Shown here: in pieces, positions 7,631 through 16,345 of the stretch | Layout: each line of letters starts with the position of its first letter | How positions within the stretch are numbered: position 1 is the first letter of the stretch | Assembly (NCBI GenBank): GCA_003427395.1 | Contig: BFEA01000188.1 | Location: 551,089-573,766 of the forward strand | Length of the DNA stretch: 22,678 nucleotides | Direction of reading: 5' to 3' | Source: Chara braunii | Taxonomy: Eukaryota > Streptophyta > Charophyceae > Charales > Characeae | Notes under the pieces: model-generated | Told to the model about the DNA's origin: nothing | Databases searched by the model: none | The model's input: only the letters and a program-made list of their open reading frames with translations | Translations under genes and position numbers: made by a program

Positions 7631-8188
7631 GTGAATACACGCAGGAGAGGGACTACTTTTGGCAGGAGTAACGGTAATGACCACCGGAAGCTTCTGGGAT
7701 TCTTTGCTATCCGACAATTTGTCTCTTTCGAACTTGATCATACCTACATGTATCCGCAGAATATCTTGCACAAACAAGGGGTAGGGATACCGATGAGAAA
7801 AAGTACCGACTCACCCTTGCCTTGCACTATGTGTGCCCATGGAGAATTTCAGTTCCTGACGAGTTTGGTTAAACAAAGCCCTCGGGGCTTTTGTGTTCGG
7901 CTGATTGACGGCGTTAGATCATTTCAGGCACGTCGTCATCCTCAAGTCCACGAAAACTATCTGGGCAGCTATCCTTTGAGACATGTTGTCGTAGTAATGT
8001 CATCCTCAAACACACAGATGACGGATCCTGAACCTGGGAGTTTCTTAGTTACAAAATGAGAACGTATGTGCGGAATTCAAAGGTTACATGCGTGGAGTTT
8101 TCAAAAGATGAAAGAACGATCTGGGGAGCTGAAGAATCTTGAATTCAAAACTGGACAGTCTTATCTTTCTTGGGGCAGCCAGCAATAG
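7631..8188 (+). pseudogene. Reverse transcriptase palm fragment (motifs B and C), broken
   Basis: The frame reads VNTRRRGTTFGRSNGNDHRK, then GVGIPMRKSTDSPLP (from 7778), matching RT motif B (G-x-P-x-G/S-x-x-x-S-P). A motif C-like VRLIDGVRSF follows, with LIDG at 7901-7912 where an active enzyme has two Asp. FLVTK and a TGA (8057-8059) follow; beyond the stop the same frame continues with CGIQRLHAWSFQKM and GQSYLSWGSQQ to a TAG at 8186-8188, as expected for motifs D/E and the thumb. With motif A in the preceding fragment this is a decayed RT. The lost second Asp and the stop argue against activity. Confidence 0.6.
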
Positions 8189-9069
8189 AAGAGCACCATT
8201 GTCATCAGCTACGCACATTGCGTTGAGTGTTATACATCAGCCCGTGAGGAGATCCCATGGCGGGTGATCGCACTCAAGCGGAACTCTGTATTGAAGGATA
8301 TGTGGAAGCCTTTTTCCTCCAGGTTGTGAAACGTTCGCCAAAGGTCGGGTAGAACCATGGGGACTTGTAGGTCGACTTTCATGTGAGGGTTATGGCAGTA
8401 CCTGATACATCACTCATTGGCTGTCTCAATCATTTGGTTTGTAAGCCATAATATTTAGTGTTTTTAACTAGTGTTTGAGGTGTGATTTGGTTTTAGTGGT
8501 TCGTATTGCTGAATTGAGGCCGCTATTGTAATCTATAAATTGGCACAATAGGGCGGTGTGTTTGGTTTCCAATGAGCGGTACCTACCTGAGTAATGGTGG
8601 GACCTGATACTCGAACAAGGGTAATTTGGACCTGTGAAGCGTTTAGTTGGGCCCAATTTTCTTGTAGGGGACCGGCATGGTTTAGTGGAACGAATCGCAG
8701 CTCGGCCAAGTGTTCTAGACAGCTCTTGCAGCGTTGAGGCGGCAGTTGACCCAGTCTGATGGGTTCTAGTAAGTTTTCCTGCTAGTTTGTTTATCATGCC
8801 GTCATTGTCTAAGTTATTTGTTTTCTTCAGCGGTTCGATCCTGCGCGTTTGTGCACCGGAGTAGCTTCAATTCGGGTTTCTAGGTGGTCCTCAGGTTTGG
8901 ACCTTGAATCGGAAACAGCTGGGGCTGGAATAAGCTACCCGTTGTTTTGTTTGGGGTGTGGGTGTGGGGTGTCCTTTGGGTCCTAAAGAGTCTCAAGCCT
9001 GTGTTTTTTTGTCCTCTTTTGGTGTTAGAATAGTTTAGCTCGACTGTCCTAATGCTACATGGGTAACTA
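8189..9069. other. End of the retroelement and G/T-rich non-coding DNA
   Basis: The RT frame degenerates after 8188. A short continuation (ALKRNSVLKDMWKPF near 8270-8314) suggests the element extends to about 8400. Beyond that the plus strand is G/T-rich with no convincing coding frame and no poly-A tail or terminal repeat that would fix the 3' end. Confidence 0.4.
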
Positions 9070-9342
9070 CGGGCCAAACGCGGAGCTTGACGGGTATTCA
9101 AGCAGTGATAGAGTTGTTGTTGATCCTTTATGGACATGACATAACGGTGTTCCGGGATGCCGATGCGTTGGTGGAGGGGGGGAAGTAATATTCATGGTGT
9201 AGTGGCGAGGAAGGAATGAGGTGGAAGAACCCCTTACCTATGAGCCAAGTGCGACACTTGATGGGTACTAAAGGAATGATTGAGTTGTTGTCGATCCTTA
9301 TCCGACATGACGTATGGCATTTCCAGGATGCTTCGATTTTGG
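9070..9342. repeat. Diverged direct duplication, period ~171 bp
   Basis: Text at 9089-9170 (GGGTATTCAAGCAGTGATAG, GAGTTGTTGT, GATCC, GACATGACATA) recurs in mutated form at 9260-9340 (GGGTACTAAAGGAATGATTG, GAGTTGTTGT, GATCC, GACATGACGTA). The two copies are tandem. No coding content or known repeat family was recognised. Confidence 0.65.
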
Positions 9343-9445
9343 ATCTGTTATGATGCTGGCCAATTTCGAAGTACACATTCATCAGATAGTACAATGCCGT
9401 CCAATTGCAGAAGGAAATGAATGAACTTGAGAGGAGAGAGAAGGT

Positions 9446-9459
9446 AAGAAGAAGAAGAA

Positions 9460-9496
<37 letters not shown>

Positions 9497-9503
9497 AGAA
9501 GAT
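9446..9503. repeat. Compound (AAG)n(GAAA)n microsatellite
   Basis: About seven AAG units are followed by about nine GAAA units and a short return to GAA. Poly-Arg/Lys and poly-Ser/Phe frames here are artefacts. Confidence 0.9.
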
Positions 9504-10585
9504 GATGTACACCAGCATAGACAAATGATAAAGCTCTTCTTCTTCGCTAAACACTCTCCTCCTCCTTTACTCCTCCTCTCTTATTCACACAAGAAATAAT
9601 AGTACAATGTTGAATGGCTGAACCAGAATCAATGTCTGAATCCCTCTTCTACTGCAGGTATGACTACTGGGCTTTGCCCTGATGCCCAAAGGACAACCCA
9701 AAGCAGCTATGGCTGCTCTAGCTCAGGCCGCCATGCCTGGCTCTGCCTCGAAGCTTCTTGGTGTAGCTCTACCCCAGCTGGGGTCTTCCTGCTGCATTGC
9801 CCACCAATGTGATGAAGATGGCTGCCACCATAGCCAGGTAAGTACCTCTGACGCTCCACCTTCCTCCTGCTCTTCTTCCTCCTCCGTGTCTTTGCTCCTT
9901 CCCCAGCAGTGCTGCTCTTGCTAGCGCTGCTCCAGCCAGCGCTCCAACCAGTGTGTCGCCAAACTTGCACACCGACAATGAGGCTGGGCTCTTCGCCGGG
10001 CCTGGAGATGTAGCGGCCTGCTTGCCTCTTGGGCAGTGACTTCCAGGCCGCTTGGCCTTCCAAGCAACCGGTACCTCCTCCCTTCCGGAGGGGAACATTA
10101 TTACAGACTCTGATATTACCCGTACAGGCCCTAGACTCAGACTGGTTGGACTGGTACCCGCCTAGACCTAGCCTACAACGACTGGGCCTCTAAAGATGCC
10201 ACTTTTGTCTTCTTCGGCTCGGCCTCCAGTACCCGGCACATCTACTTCTTCAGGGTGTGGCACCTGCCTACCTGCTACTTGAGTGTTTCCCCGCTGCAGA
10301 CCTCAATGTCACGCCCACAGGTAAGTACCGGCCCTGAGGGCCCAACGAACGAACAAGTGCCCGGGTCACACACACACTCAAGCCAGCCAGCACTCAGACA
10401 GTCATGCAGACCAGCAAGCGTGCACACACACAGACATGCAGAACTTAGTAGCAAGCAGGAAACTCGAGGCATTTAGTCCATGAGCAAAACTCAGAAATCA
10501 ACTGTGTGTCTCAGTACGTGTTTGGTCGGTTCATCACAGATCTACTAATCTGGCCGGAACACGAGCTGTTGTGGTGACAATCTGC
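9504..10585. other. GC-richer stretch with splice-like motifs, no gene assigned
   Basis: Base composition is more even than in the flanks, which is compatible with gene-derived DNA, but no open frame is convincing. Two strong 5'-splice-like sequences share the same nine bases, CAGGTAAGTACC at about 9835-9846 and again at 10318-10329. Polypyrimidine-AG acceptor-like sites precede them at about 9657 and 10300. A minus-strand frame around 9769-10098 includes a hydrophobic stretch (GTYLAMVAAIFITLVGNAAG) that could be a membrane segment or chance. It may be a decayed or partial spliced gene. Confidence 0.3.
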
Positions 10586-10625
<40 letters not shown>

Positions 10626-10650
10626 GGCACACACACACACACACACACAT
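10586..10650. repeat. (CA)n microsatellite with GGAGG interruption
   Basis: Two blocks of CA dinucleotides are separated by CGGAGG. Poly-(Thr-His) and poly-(Cys-Val) frames are artefacts. Confidence 0.95.
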
Positions 10651-10852
10651 GTCATGTCCAATTTGTAGAGAGGGACTGGAAGGGGAATGCCTATACAACT
10701 GCGGTTGGCGTGCCTCCGTTTTCCTAGCATGTAGGAGCGATGTAGCCTGTGACATCTGTCTACACCATGCCACCGATGCAGCAACTGCAACTGTGAGAAT
10801 TGGATGTGGTGCTTCCACAGCCCACTCCCAAACAGGTCCTGCCTGGTCGTAG
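10650..10852 (+). pseudogene. Cys-rich short ORF fragment, zinc-binding-like
   Basis: Following the (CA)n tract the plus frame encodes MSCPICREGLEGECLYNCGW, then LACRSDVACDICLHH. Seven Cys are arranged C-x2-C-x7-C-x3-C-x9-C-x5-C-x2-C, followed by HH. This has the look of a small zinc-binding module but does not match a RING or PHD spacing exactly. The frame runs on to 10852. The ATG at 10650 has no other support, and the fragment may be chance or part of a lost gene. Confidence 0.25.
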
Positions 10853-11240
10853 GGGTGGCCACTTACTATCGGCAACAGCTGCTCCTCATCTCAAAATCTC
10901 TTGCCACCAAAACACTGACTGGCCTCTTGTGCCATCCTAGCAGAGTTTGCTCCAGTGGTGAGTATTGGGAACCCTGTGAAGTTTATCATTCCTCCTCTGT
11001 TCTTTGCCCCTCCATTTCCCTCTTCTTCTTCTCCCTCCCCCGCCCCTCGCTTCCTATGGAACTCTTGTCTTCTACCCCCTTCTCCATTCCTCTCCCTACT
11101 ACTAGTAAATGCATACCAGTGAGCATCATTAAACCACCTCTACCCCCGATGTCGGAAATTCGGCTTTCCTGGACGGCAAACGGCAGGCGAAGGTGTGTCC
11201 AGTCCCGCAATTTTCAAACGCCAACTTTGGCGATTTTTTA
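10853..11240. other. Non-coding; contains a lone TTAA-element left end
   Basis: No gene is seen. At 11119-11144 the text GTGAGCATCATTAAACCACC matches the left junction of the element at 2629 (GTGAGCATGATTAAACCACC), including bases outside the TTAA. No matching right end was found, so it is a fragment or solo end. A C/T-rich run occupies about 10985-11095. Confidence 0.4.
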
Positions 11241-11610
11241 CGCTCAGAAAAATTGACGAAAACACCTTAAAGTTTGAGATCCTGTAGATTAGATCGCGAT
11301 CTTTCCAGGAAAAATATCAGAAAAAATAAAATATACAAATTAGACGACGAAATAAATGTCGTGCCCGTTCGTTGCATTTTCCATTTTTGCCACTCTACCG
11401 TGTGTGGGCCAATGGAAAAAGCACCCCAACTTCTGCGCTCAGAAGAATAACTCAAAAGCGCTGAAAATTGGGGGGTCTGTATATTTGGTCGTGATCTTTC
11501 CAGGAAAAATATTTAAAAAGTAAAAAAAAAAAAAAGGTTTCAACCGCGAAATAAATCACTGCGGCAATTCGACGCAGTTTCCATTTTTCAATGATTTTTG
11601 CCACTCCTCC
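11241..11610. repeat. Imperfect direct duplication, period ~195 bp
   Basis: The copies 11241-11410 and 11436-11610 both begin CGCTCAGAA and share GATCTTTCCAGGAAAAATAT, a GCGAAATAAAT/GACGAAATAAAT segment and TTTCCATTTTTGCCACT near the end. Insertions include a poly-A in copy 2. Non-coding. Confidence 0.75.
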
Positions 11611-11888
11611 AGTTCTCCCCACTGTGCTACCAGTAGTCCTCATGAACCTGGGCTACGGTCTCCCCGAATTTTGGACGGCAGGGGTTCAAAACACACACAC
11701 ACTGTCTTGGCAGATTTGAGTGGCTAGGATTGGGCTCGTACTAGCGAGCTGTTCTTTCCTTTTTGTGGTTCTATATGTGTTGTCGGTTTTGTTGATTACA
11801 CACGGCCTAATTATGTGCCCTGCTTTAGAGCATGGGCTGGTTGGATGTGTACGGGTGGCCACGAGTTCTTTTTAGGGGGAATGTATTT
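11611..11888. other. Non-coding spacer
   Basis: No gene, structured repeat or regulatory element was recognised; a short CA run lies at about 11688-11702. Confidence 0.4.
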
Positions 11889-12152
11889 TGTGGGCCGGCG
11901 TGGAAGGCTTTCCCAGTTTTTTTCGACCCTTGGCAGGGGGGGAGGGTGCATTCTTGCTGGAGGAGTCTTCTGCCTTAGGTGAGTTGTGGGCCAATGCTGG
12001 GAATGCCAATGCTGTTATATTTGTTTGTTTTTGGTAAATGAGTTTTTGGTTTTGTGGGCCAATGCGGAGCGCTCTCCAAGTTTTTTCGGACCTTTGAGGG
12101 GGTTGGGTCGGTGCCTTCTTGCTGGAGTAGTCTTCTGTCTTAGGTAAGTTGC
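11889..12152. repeat. Imperfect direct duplication, period ~164 bp
   Basis: TGTGGGCC starts both copies (11889 and 12053). They share TTTTTTCG, CTTGCTGGAG-AGTCTTCTG and CTTAGGT(G/A)AGTTG. A short third start, TTGTGGGCCAATGCTGG, lies at 11984-12000. The minus strand reads SSKNAPSPPAKGRKKLG and a related copy, but no known protein. Confidence 0.7.
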
Positions 12153-12515
12153 CTTCTGCCCTCCCTCCCCTTAGGGACTTTGAAATATCTATGTATCCAT
12201 ATGTATATGTGCAAGTGTGCCACTTTGGCGGCAGACGGGTGTGTGGGCACTTTGCGCTGAACCACACAAACGTGGCCAACCTTGCATTTTAATTATTATC
12301 TCAAACCGATTTGTTTTATGGATGGCTTGTGATGATTTGTGGAGGGCATGAGAGAGATAATCTGGGGTCTTTTAAAACACCACACACACACACACACACG
12401 TGGGCACTTCCTGCTCAATTACACAAGGGGGGGGACCTTGCACCTTCTATTATATTGCTCATCTATACGTCTACTATAACTCCTAAATTGCGCAGTGGGT
12501 CTTGGAAGACGCTTC
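12153..12515. other. Non-coding stretch with a short (CA)n
   Basis: No gene is supported. A (CA)n run of about 22 bp lies at 12377-12399. The rest is unremarkable A/T-rich DNA. Confidence 0.4.
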
Positions 12516-12575
12516 CGGCTGGATCAAGGTGTCCCACCGGCATCCCGGCTGGATCAAGGTGTCCCACCGGCATCC
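12516..12575. repeat. Perfect 30-bp tandem duplication
   Basis: Two identical 30-bp units (CGGCTGGATCAAGGTGTCCC and ten more bases) lie head to tail. Thirty bases keep the reading frame, and the minus strand reads GMPVGHLDPA twice, but no gene is supported. Confidence 0.9.
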
Positions 12576-12988
12576 CGTTTTCCTTGGACGGCGCAATCAT
12601 CTTTTTTTTTTGTTTTCGAGGTGGCGAGTTTGAAGTGCACCTTTGGCAAGTCGGGAAACACAAAATGTTGGCAGACAGTGCCAGACACCGTTCTGTCGTC
12701 GTTTCACGCGGGGCTGTCCTCAAATTTGTGACCACATAGCAGGTCGAAACGGCGTCCGGAATCTTCTGCCGATTTCGGGGAAATTTTGTTGTGCTCAGCT
12801 GTCGTATTGAGCACATAGCAGGTCGAATGTACCAGACCGAAACCACGCGCAGAATAGAGGGCACCAGGGAAGGGAATCTGACGTGCACCGAATCTGTTCG
12901 TCCTCTGGCGGAAATGCGAAGTGGCCCAATGCAAACGCGGTGCAAGGCGCATGTTGGAATACAAGTACATGGTAACGGCCTTTGGGTA
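12576..12988. other. Non-coding stretch with a short direct repeat
   Basis: Overlapping open frames exist on both strands but none has a recognisable domain. The 16-base text CACATAGCAGGTCGAA occurs at about 12733 and 12811. Confidence 0.4.
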
Positions 12989-13100
12989 TCGCCACACCGC
13001 TCTCGAAATATGCAAAATGAGAATGAACTTCCTGCTAGAACATGGCCAACTGCACCCACCACATTTTTGTCTTTTTCACATTTCGAGAGTGGTGTGGCGA
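12989..13100. repeat. 21-bp inverted repeat around a 70-nt spacer
   Basis: Arms 12989-13009 (TCGCCACACCGCTCTCGAAAT) and 13080-13100 are complementary with one mismatch. They could be termini of a short foldback element or an RNA stem. No target duplication was seen beside the arms. Confidence 0.7.
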
Positions 13101-14030
13101 GGCCCTTCCTCTGCTATTCACCAACTGTGGAAATTGGGACTGAATCTTACCCAGAAGAGGGACTATGTGGATGTGGTGAGTAGAGCACTGCACTACCCAT
13201 CTTTTATGGAAATTGAACCTGATATAAGCAGACAGACTACTGTGCTTTTGTGTTTTCTTTTCCTGTTTAGAGAAAACCAGGGCACCTTTTTTTTTCATTT
13301 TTTTTCCCAAGGCCCCATCTATTCTGGGGGGCAACAGTCCAGGTGCATATTACCAGCGAGCATGGTACAGCATTCAAGATGAAGAAGAAGAGAGTCCGTA
13401 GATAAAAAAAAGAGCCAGCCTTTTACCCCTGCAGCACGAGACCCTATGCAGGGGTGCAGCTAGAGGGGGGCTCGGTGATGTATCTTTTGTAAACGAGTCG
13501 ATAGTCCTCCGCCTCATTCGAAAAGAGATTCTAATGGTTCACTGGTTACGCACTAATCTTGGAAAATAAGTGAAAAACACAAGCGGTTAACAGGGACCCC
13601 CATTCCTGGTTAACCCCCTCAACCCTGAAAAGTGCATTGGAGTTTGTTTTTTTTTGCCCTGTTTTATTTTTGGTCAAGGTCTGTGTGTGTCAAGTTTGGT
13701 GTTTGTTGGTGTCTTGGAGGTGACTGCTTTGGCTAGCCCTGAAAAATCCTGAAGATCCTGAAGACTGAAATGGGTGAATTTTGCATGAAAACACACTTTT
13801 GCCTTGCTGTTTTATAGCTTTTTAAAGTTCGTTTTTCAATTTTGTTTTTGTAAGTGGTTAGTATGATCTCCACTCTATGAATTGGTGACAAGTTTGGTTA
13901 AAATGACCCTTGGGTTTTGTTATAAATGGCCTGACAAGTGGTCTGAAAATTGAGGCCTCCGTTAACCGTCTCTCCCCAAGACCGCGGAGAAGTCCGGAGG
14001 TGGAATGACGATTAGAAGTGTGTTGTTTCT
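13101..14030. other. Non-coding A/T-rich stretch
   Basis: A short plus frame reading HQLWKLGLNLTQKRDYVDVV (13118-13177) ends at a GTGAGT-like donor and has exon-like character, but it is isolated and without a known domain. The rest (13380-14030) holds no gene, only T-rich and G/T-rich text. Confidence 0.35.
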
Positions 14031-15390
14031 TGTAGCGGGACTCGAACCCACAGGGCGCGAAGCGCCGCCATGGAGAATTTCATGGAGAATATTTGTTTCC
14101 CAGCTCCGGGTGTTCAAATATCGCCGGGAAACATACATAAAGTACCCAGTCGATCATTTATGGGGGTCCCATGCGGGCAGTATCAGGTCACTGGCCTGCG
14201 CCTCCCGTCTCTTAGCCTCACCACCGAATTCCACTCACCCTCTATTCCGTCCGAGTCCCCCCATCTACGAGCTACTCACCCTCTTGTTTCTTCAAAATCG
14301 ATTCTCTCCCCTTACCTTATACTCCTGATACCCCCAGAACCCTTAACTCCCTTATCTGGGTTCTATTTGTACCCTCCATTCCATTCCAAATCCAATCTCC
14401 TTCAGACCCCTCTTTAGTTCCCAGTACCCTTAACTCCCTTATCGTGATTCCCAACCTCCTTATGCGGCACTTCTCCGCTTTCGCCACTAGTTTCTCTGCC
14501 GCCCTCACCCCTAAATTCCTCTATTCCTCCTCTGCTCCCGCACCATTATTTCAGTTTTATGAGAGTCCTACGCGCTTCCAATACCCTACCCGGGTGGCCC
14601 ACCCCGTAAGCTCACTACCCATCTATATTGTAGTACGCTACTACGCGCCCCTCGACGACCCTCCTTCTAAAACCCCTTCTAACTATAGTACACGGCGACC
14701 CAGCGTCTAATCTTCCTTGCTTACAGCATACTTCTGTGAAAAAAAAGAAAAAGGTAGGGCCAAACTTGCCGCCAAAGGCCAGTCTGCCTGTCTCAGGGTC
14801 CTTCCTGACCTGCCTGGGGGGTAGCTCCCCCAAATTCTCCAAAATTTGCTTTCATTGTTCCCCGCTTTCCGCTCACATCACTGCTGCACTGCATATCCAC
14901 CAAGATGGCTATTTGGGTCGGGAGCCTTCCAACGCACTACTTGTCACCTCTGGCACGGTTACCTCCTTTCCCTGGCGAATGCTTTCATCTCCGACTGTCC
15001 ATACAGCCCAGAGCACTTTAGTCAGCTCGTACTTCTCTGGATGCATGCAACTGCAATGACAGCCGCATTCATTCCACAATGTCCCGGTTTGAGCATTCCT
15101 TGAACTGCCTCCGACTTCACTGCATATGCGGTAGTGCTGTATCTGGACATCTATATGGCAGGGTTGACTCTACGGAGGGCAGATACTTGGAGGTTGCTGT
15201 TGAATGCTCACAGGCGTCTCCGTTCTTTTTCCTCTCTATCTGCCCTACTGTCCCCCCTTCTTCCCTGTCTTTCCAACCTACCGTCTTCACACGAATAGAA
15301 CGCCCGGTCATTATAGCCGTATTTGGTGCACTTTTCAGTCCAGATGCAAAATTCGTATATGATTTGCAACTTGACATCAGTTTTTTTTGG
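14031..15390. other. C/T-rich non-coding stretch
   Basis: No supported gene. A B-box-like GGGTTCGAGTCCC occurs on the minus strand (14054-14042) without an A box. ACCCTTAACTCCCTTAT is present at 14338-14354 and again at about 14427-14443, part of a diverged local duplication about 89 bp apart. Open frames here lack recognisable domains. Confidence 0.4.
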
Positions 15391-15690
15391 AATTTTTTTC
15401 TGTGGGCTTTTCGTCAGATGAGGTATATGCCCACGATTTTGCGGGGCATTTAGACATAAAAATCGCCCAAGATGGTGGTGTGAGAAAATGCTCTCGGAGT
15501 CAGTGTTTTTTTTTTTTGTTTTTTTTTTTTGTTTTTTTTTTTTTCCTTTCCCCGTTTCTTTATTTTGGGGCGTATTTTTTTTATTTTTTTTTCCCCTTGT
15601 GGGTTCTTTGTGAAGTGAGGTATATATACCCTTATAAATTTTCAGGGAATTTGAATTTATCAGAAAGAAAACAAAAATCACGAAAGGTTG
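15391..15690. repeat. T-rich tract within a diverged direct duplication
   Basis: Several T runs (15507-15545 and 15577-15593) lie between two related texts. One is TGTGGGCTTTTCGTCAGATG followed by AGGTATAT, from about 15400. The other is TGTGGGTTCTTTGTGAAGTG followed by AGGTATAT, from about 15598. The period is near 198 bp. Phe-rich frames are artefacts. Confidence 0.55.
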
Positions 15691-15714
15691 CGGTGTCAAA
15701 GAAAAACAACCGGT

Positions 15715-16345
15715 GCATCAGTTGCAGCAGCAGCAGCTGTGTCATCTCTTGCAGCAGCCGTTGCATCTTCTGTTGCAGAAACTATTGCAGAAACTATTGC
15801 AACGGCTGCAGCAGTCGCAGCGGCTGTGTCAGTTGCAGAAACTATTGCAACTGCTGCAGCAGTTGCACCAGTGCATCAGAAACTATCTGCGCCATTCCAT
15901 CTTCTGTTGCAACTGTTGCAGAAACGATTGCAACTGCTGCAGCAGTTGCAGTGGGCTGTTGCAGTTGCAGAAACTATTGCAACTGCTGCAGCAGTTGCAG
16001 CGGTGCATCAGAAACTATCTGCGCCGTTGCAGCAGTTGCAGCGGTGCATCAGAAACGATTGCAACTGCTGGAGCAGTTGCAGCGGCTGTTGCAACTCTTG
16101 CAGCAACTACTGCAACTGCTGCAGCAACTACTGCAACTGCTGCAGCAACTAATGCAACTGCTGCAACTGTTGCAGCAGCCGCTGGAACTGCTCCAGCAGC
16201 TCCTTTTTTGTGTTTTTTTTCCTGCTTTTCCCCGCGCTGCTTAGTTACAACTGCTGAGGCTGCTCCACCTGCTGCACCTGCTGCACCTGCCGCAGGTCCT
16301 GCAGCTAATGCACCTGCTGCTGCACCAGTGCTGCATCTGCTGCAG
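15715..16345. repeat. GCAGTTGCAGCAGC-type satellite with 22-bp palindromes
   Basis: A 600-bp block built from TGCAG/CTGCA motifs. Three perfect 22-bp palindromes (half-site TGCAACTGCTG) lie at 15846-15867, 15929-15950 and 15978-15999, each preceded by GCAGAAAC(T/G)AT. A near-palindrome with one G lies at 16060-16081. All three plus frames stay open over long stretches (Ala/Val-rich, Leu/Gln-rich, Cys/Asn-rich), as expected for CTG/CAG-like text, so no protein is claimed. The Ala-rich frame reads VAETIATAAAVAAV repeatedly. Confidence 0.8.

Larger units (their letters stand above)
3400..8450 (+). mobile_element. Decayed retroelement (gag-like knuckle to reverse transcriptase)
   Basis: A plus-strand series of broken coding fragments runs from a zinc-knuckle-bearing gag-like part (3426-4268) to a reverse-transcriptase region (about 6600-8188). 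Stops and frameshifts interrupt every part. Segments are duplicated internally (about 4215-4580 and 6618-7475), and a TTAA element is inserted at 5583-5828. No long terminal repeats or target duplications were recognised, so the outer limits are approximate. Fragment order and RT motifs fit a retrotransposon, perhaps non-LTR or Penelope-like, but the class cannot be settled by eye. From memory it resembles repeat-encoded proteins of charophyte algae. Confidence 0.6.

Noticed and set aside
3400-8450. Long terminal repeats flanking the retroelement
   Set aside because: No matching direct repeats with TG...CA ends were found at the edges, so an LTR class could not be assigned.
9682-10098. Possible membrane protein on either strand
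   Set aside because: A hydrophobic minus-strand stretch and exon-like borders exist, but no frame stays open with a recognisable family motif, so only a non-coding or decayed-gene note was kept.
12463-13062. A 199-codon minus-strand open frame
   Set aside because: It crosses the 30-bp tandem duplication, a T run and part of the inverted repeat, contains no recognised domain, and overlaps open frames of similar quality on the other strand.
14036-14070. Minus-strand GGGTTCGAGTCCCGC resembling a tRNA T arm
   Set aside because: The T stem pairs, but no A box, D arm or anticodon arm lies at the expected distance upstream, so a tRNA gene is not supported.
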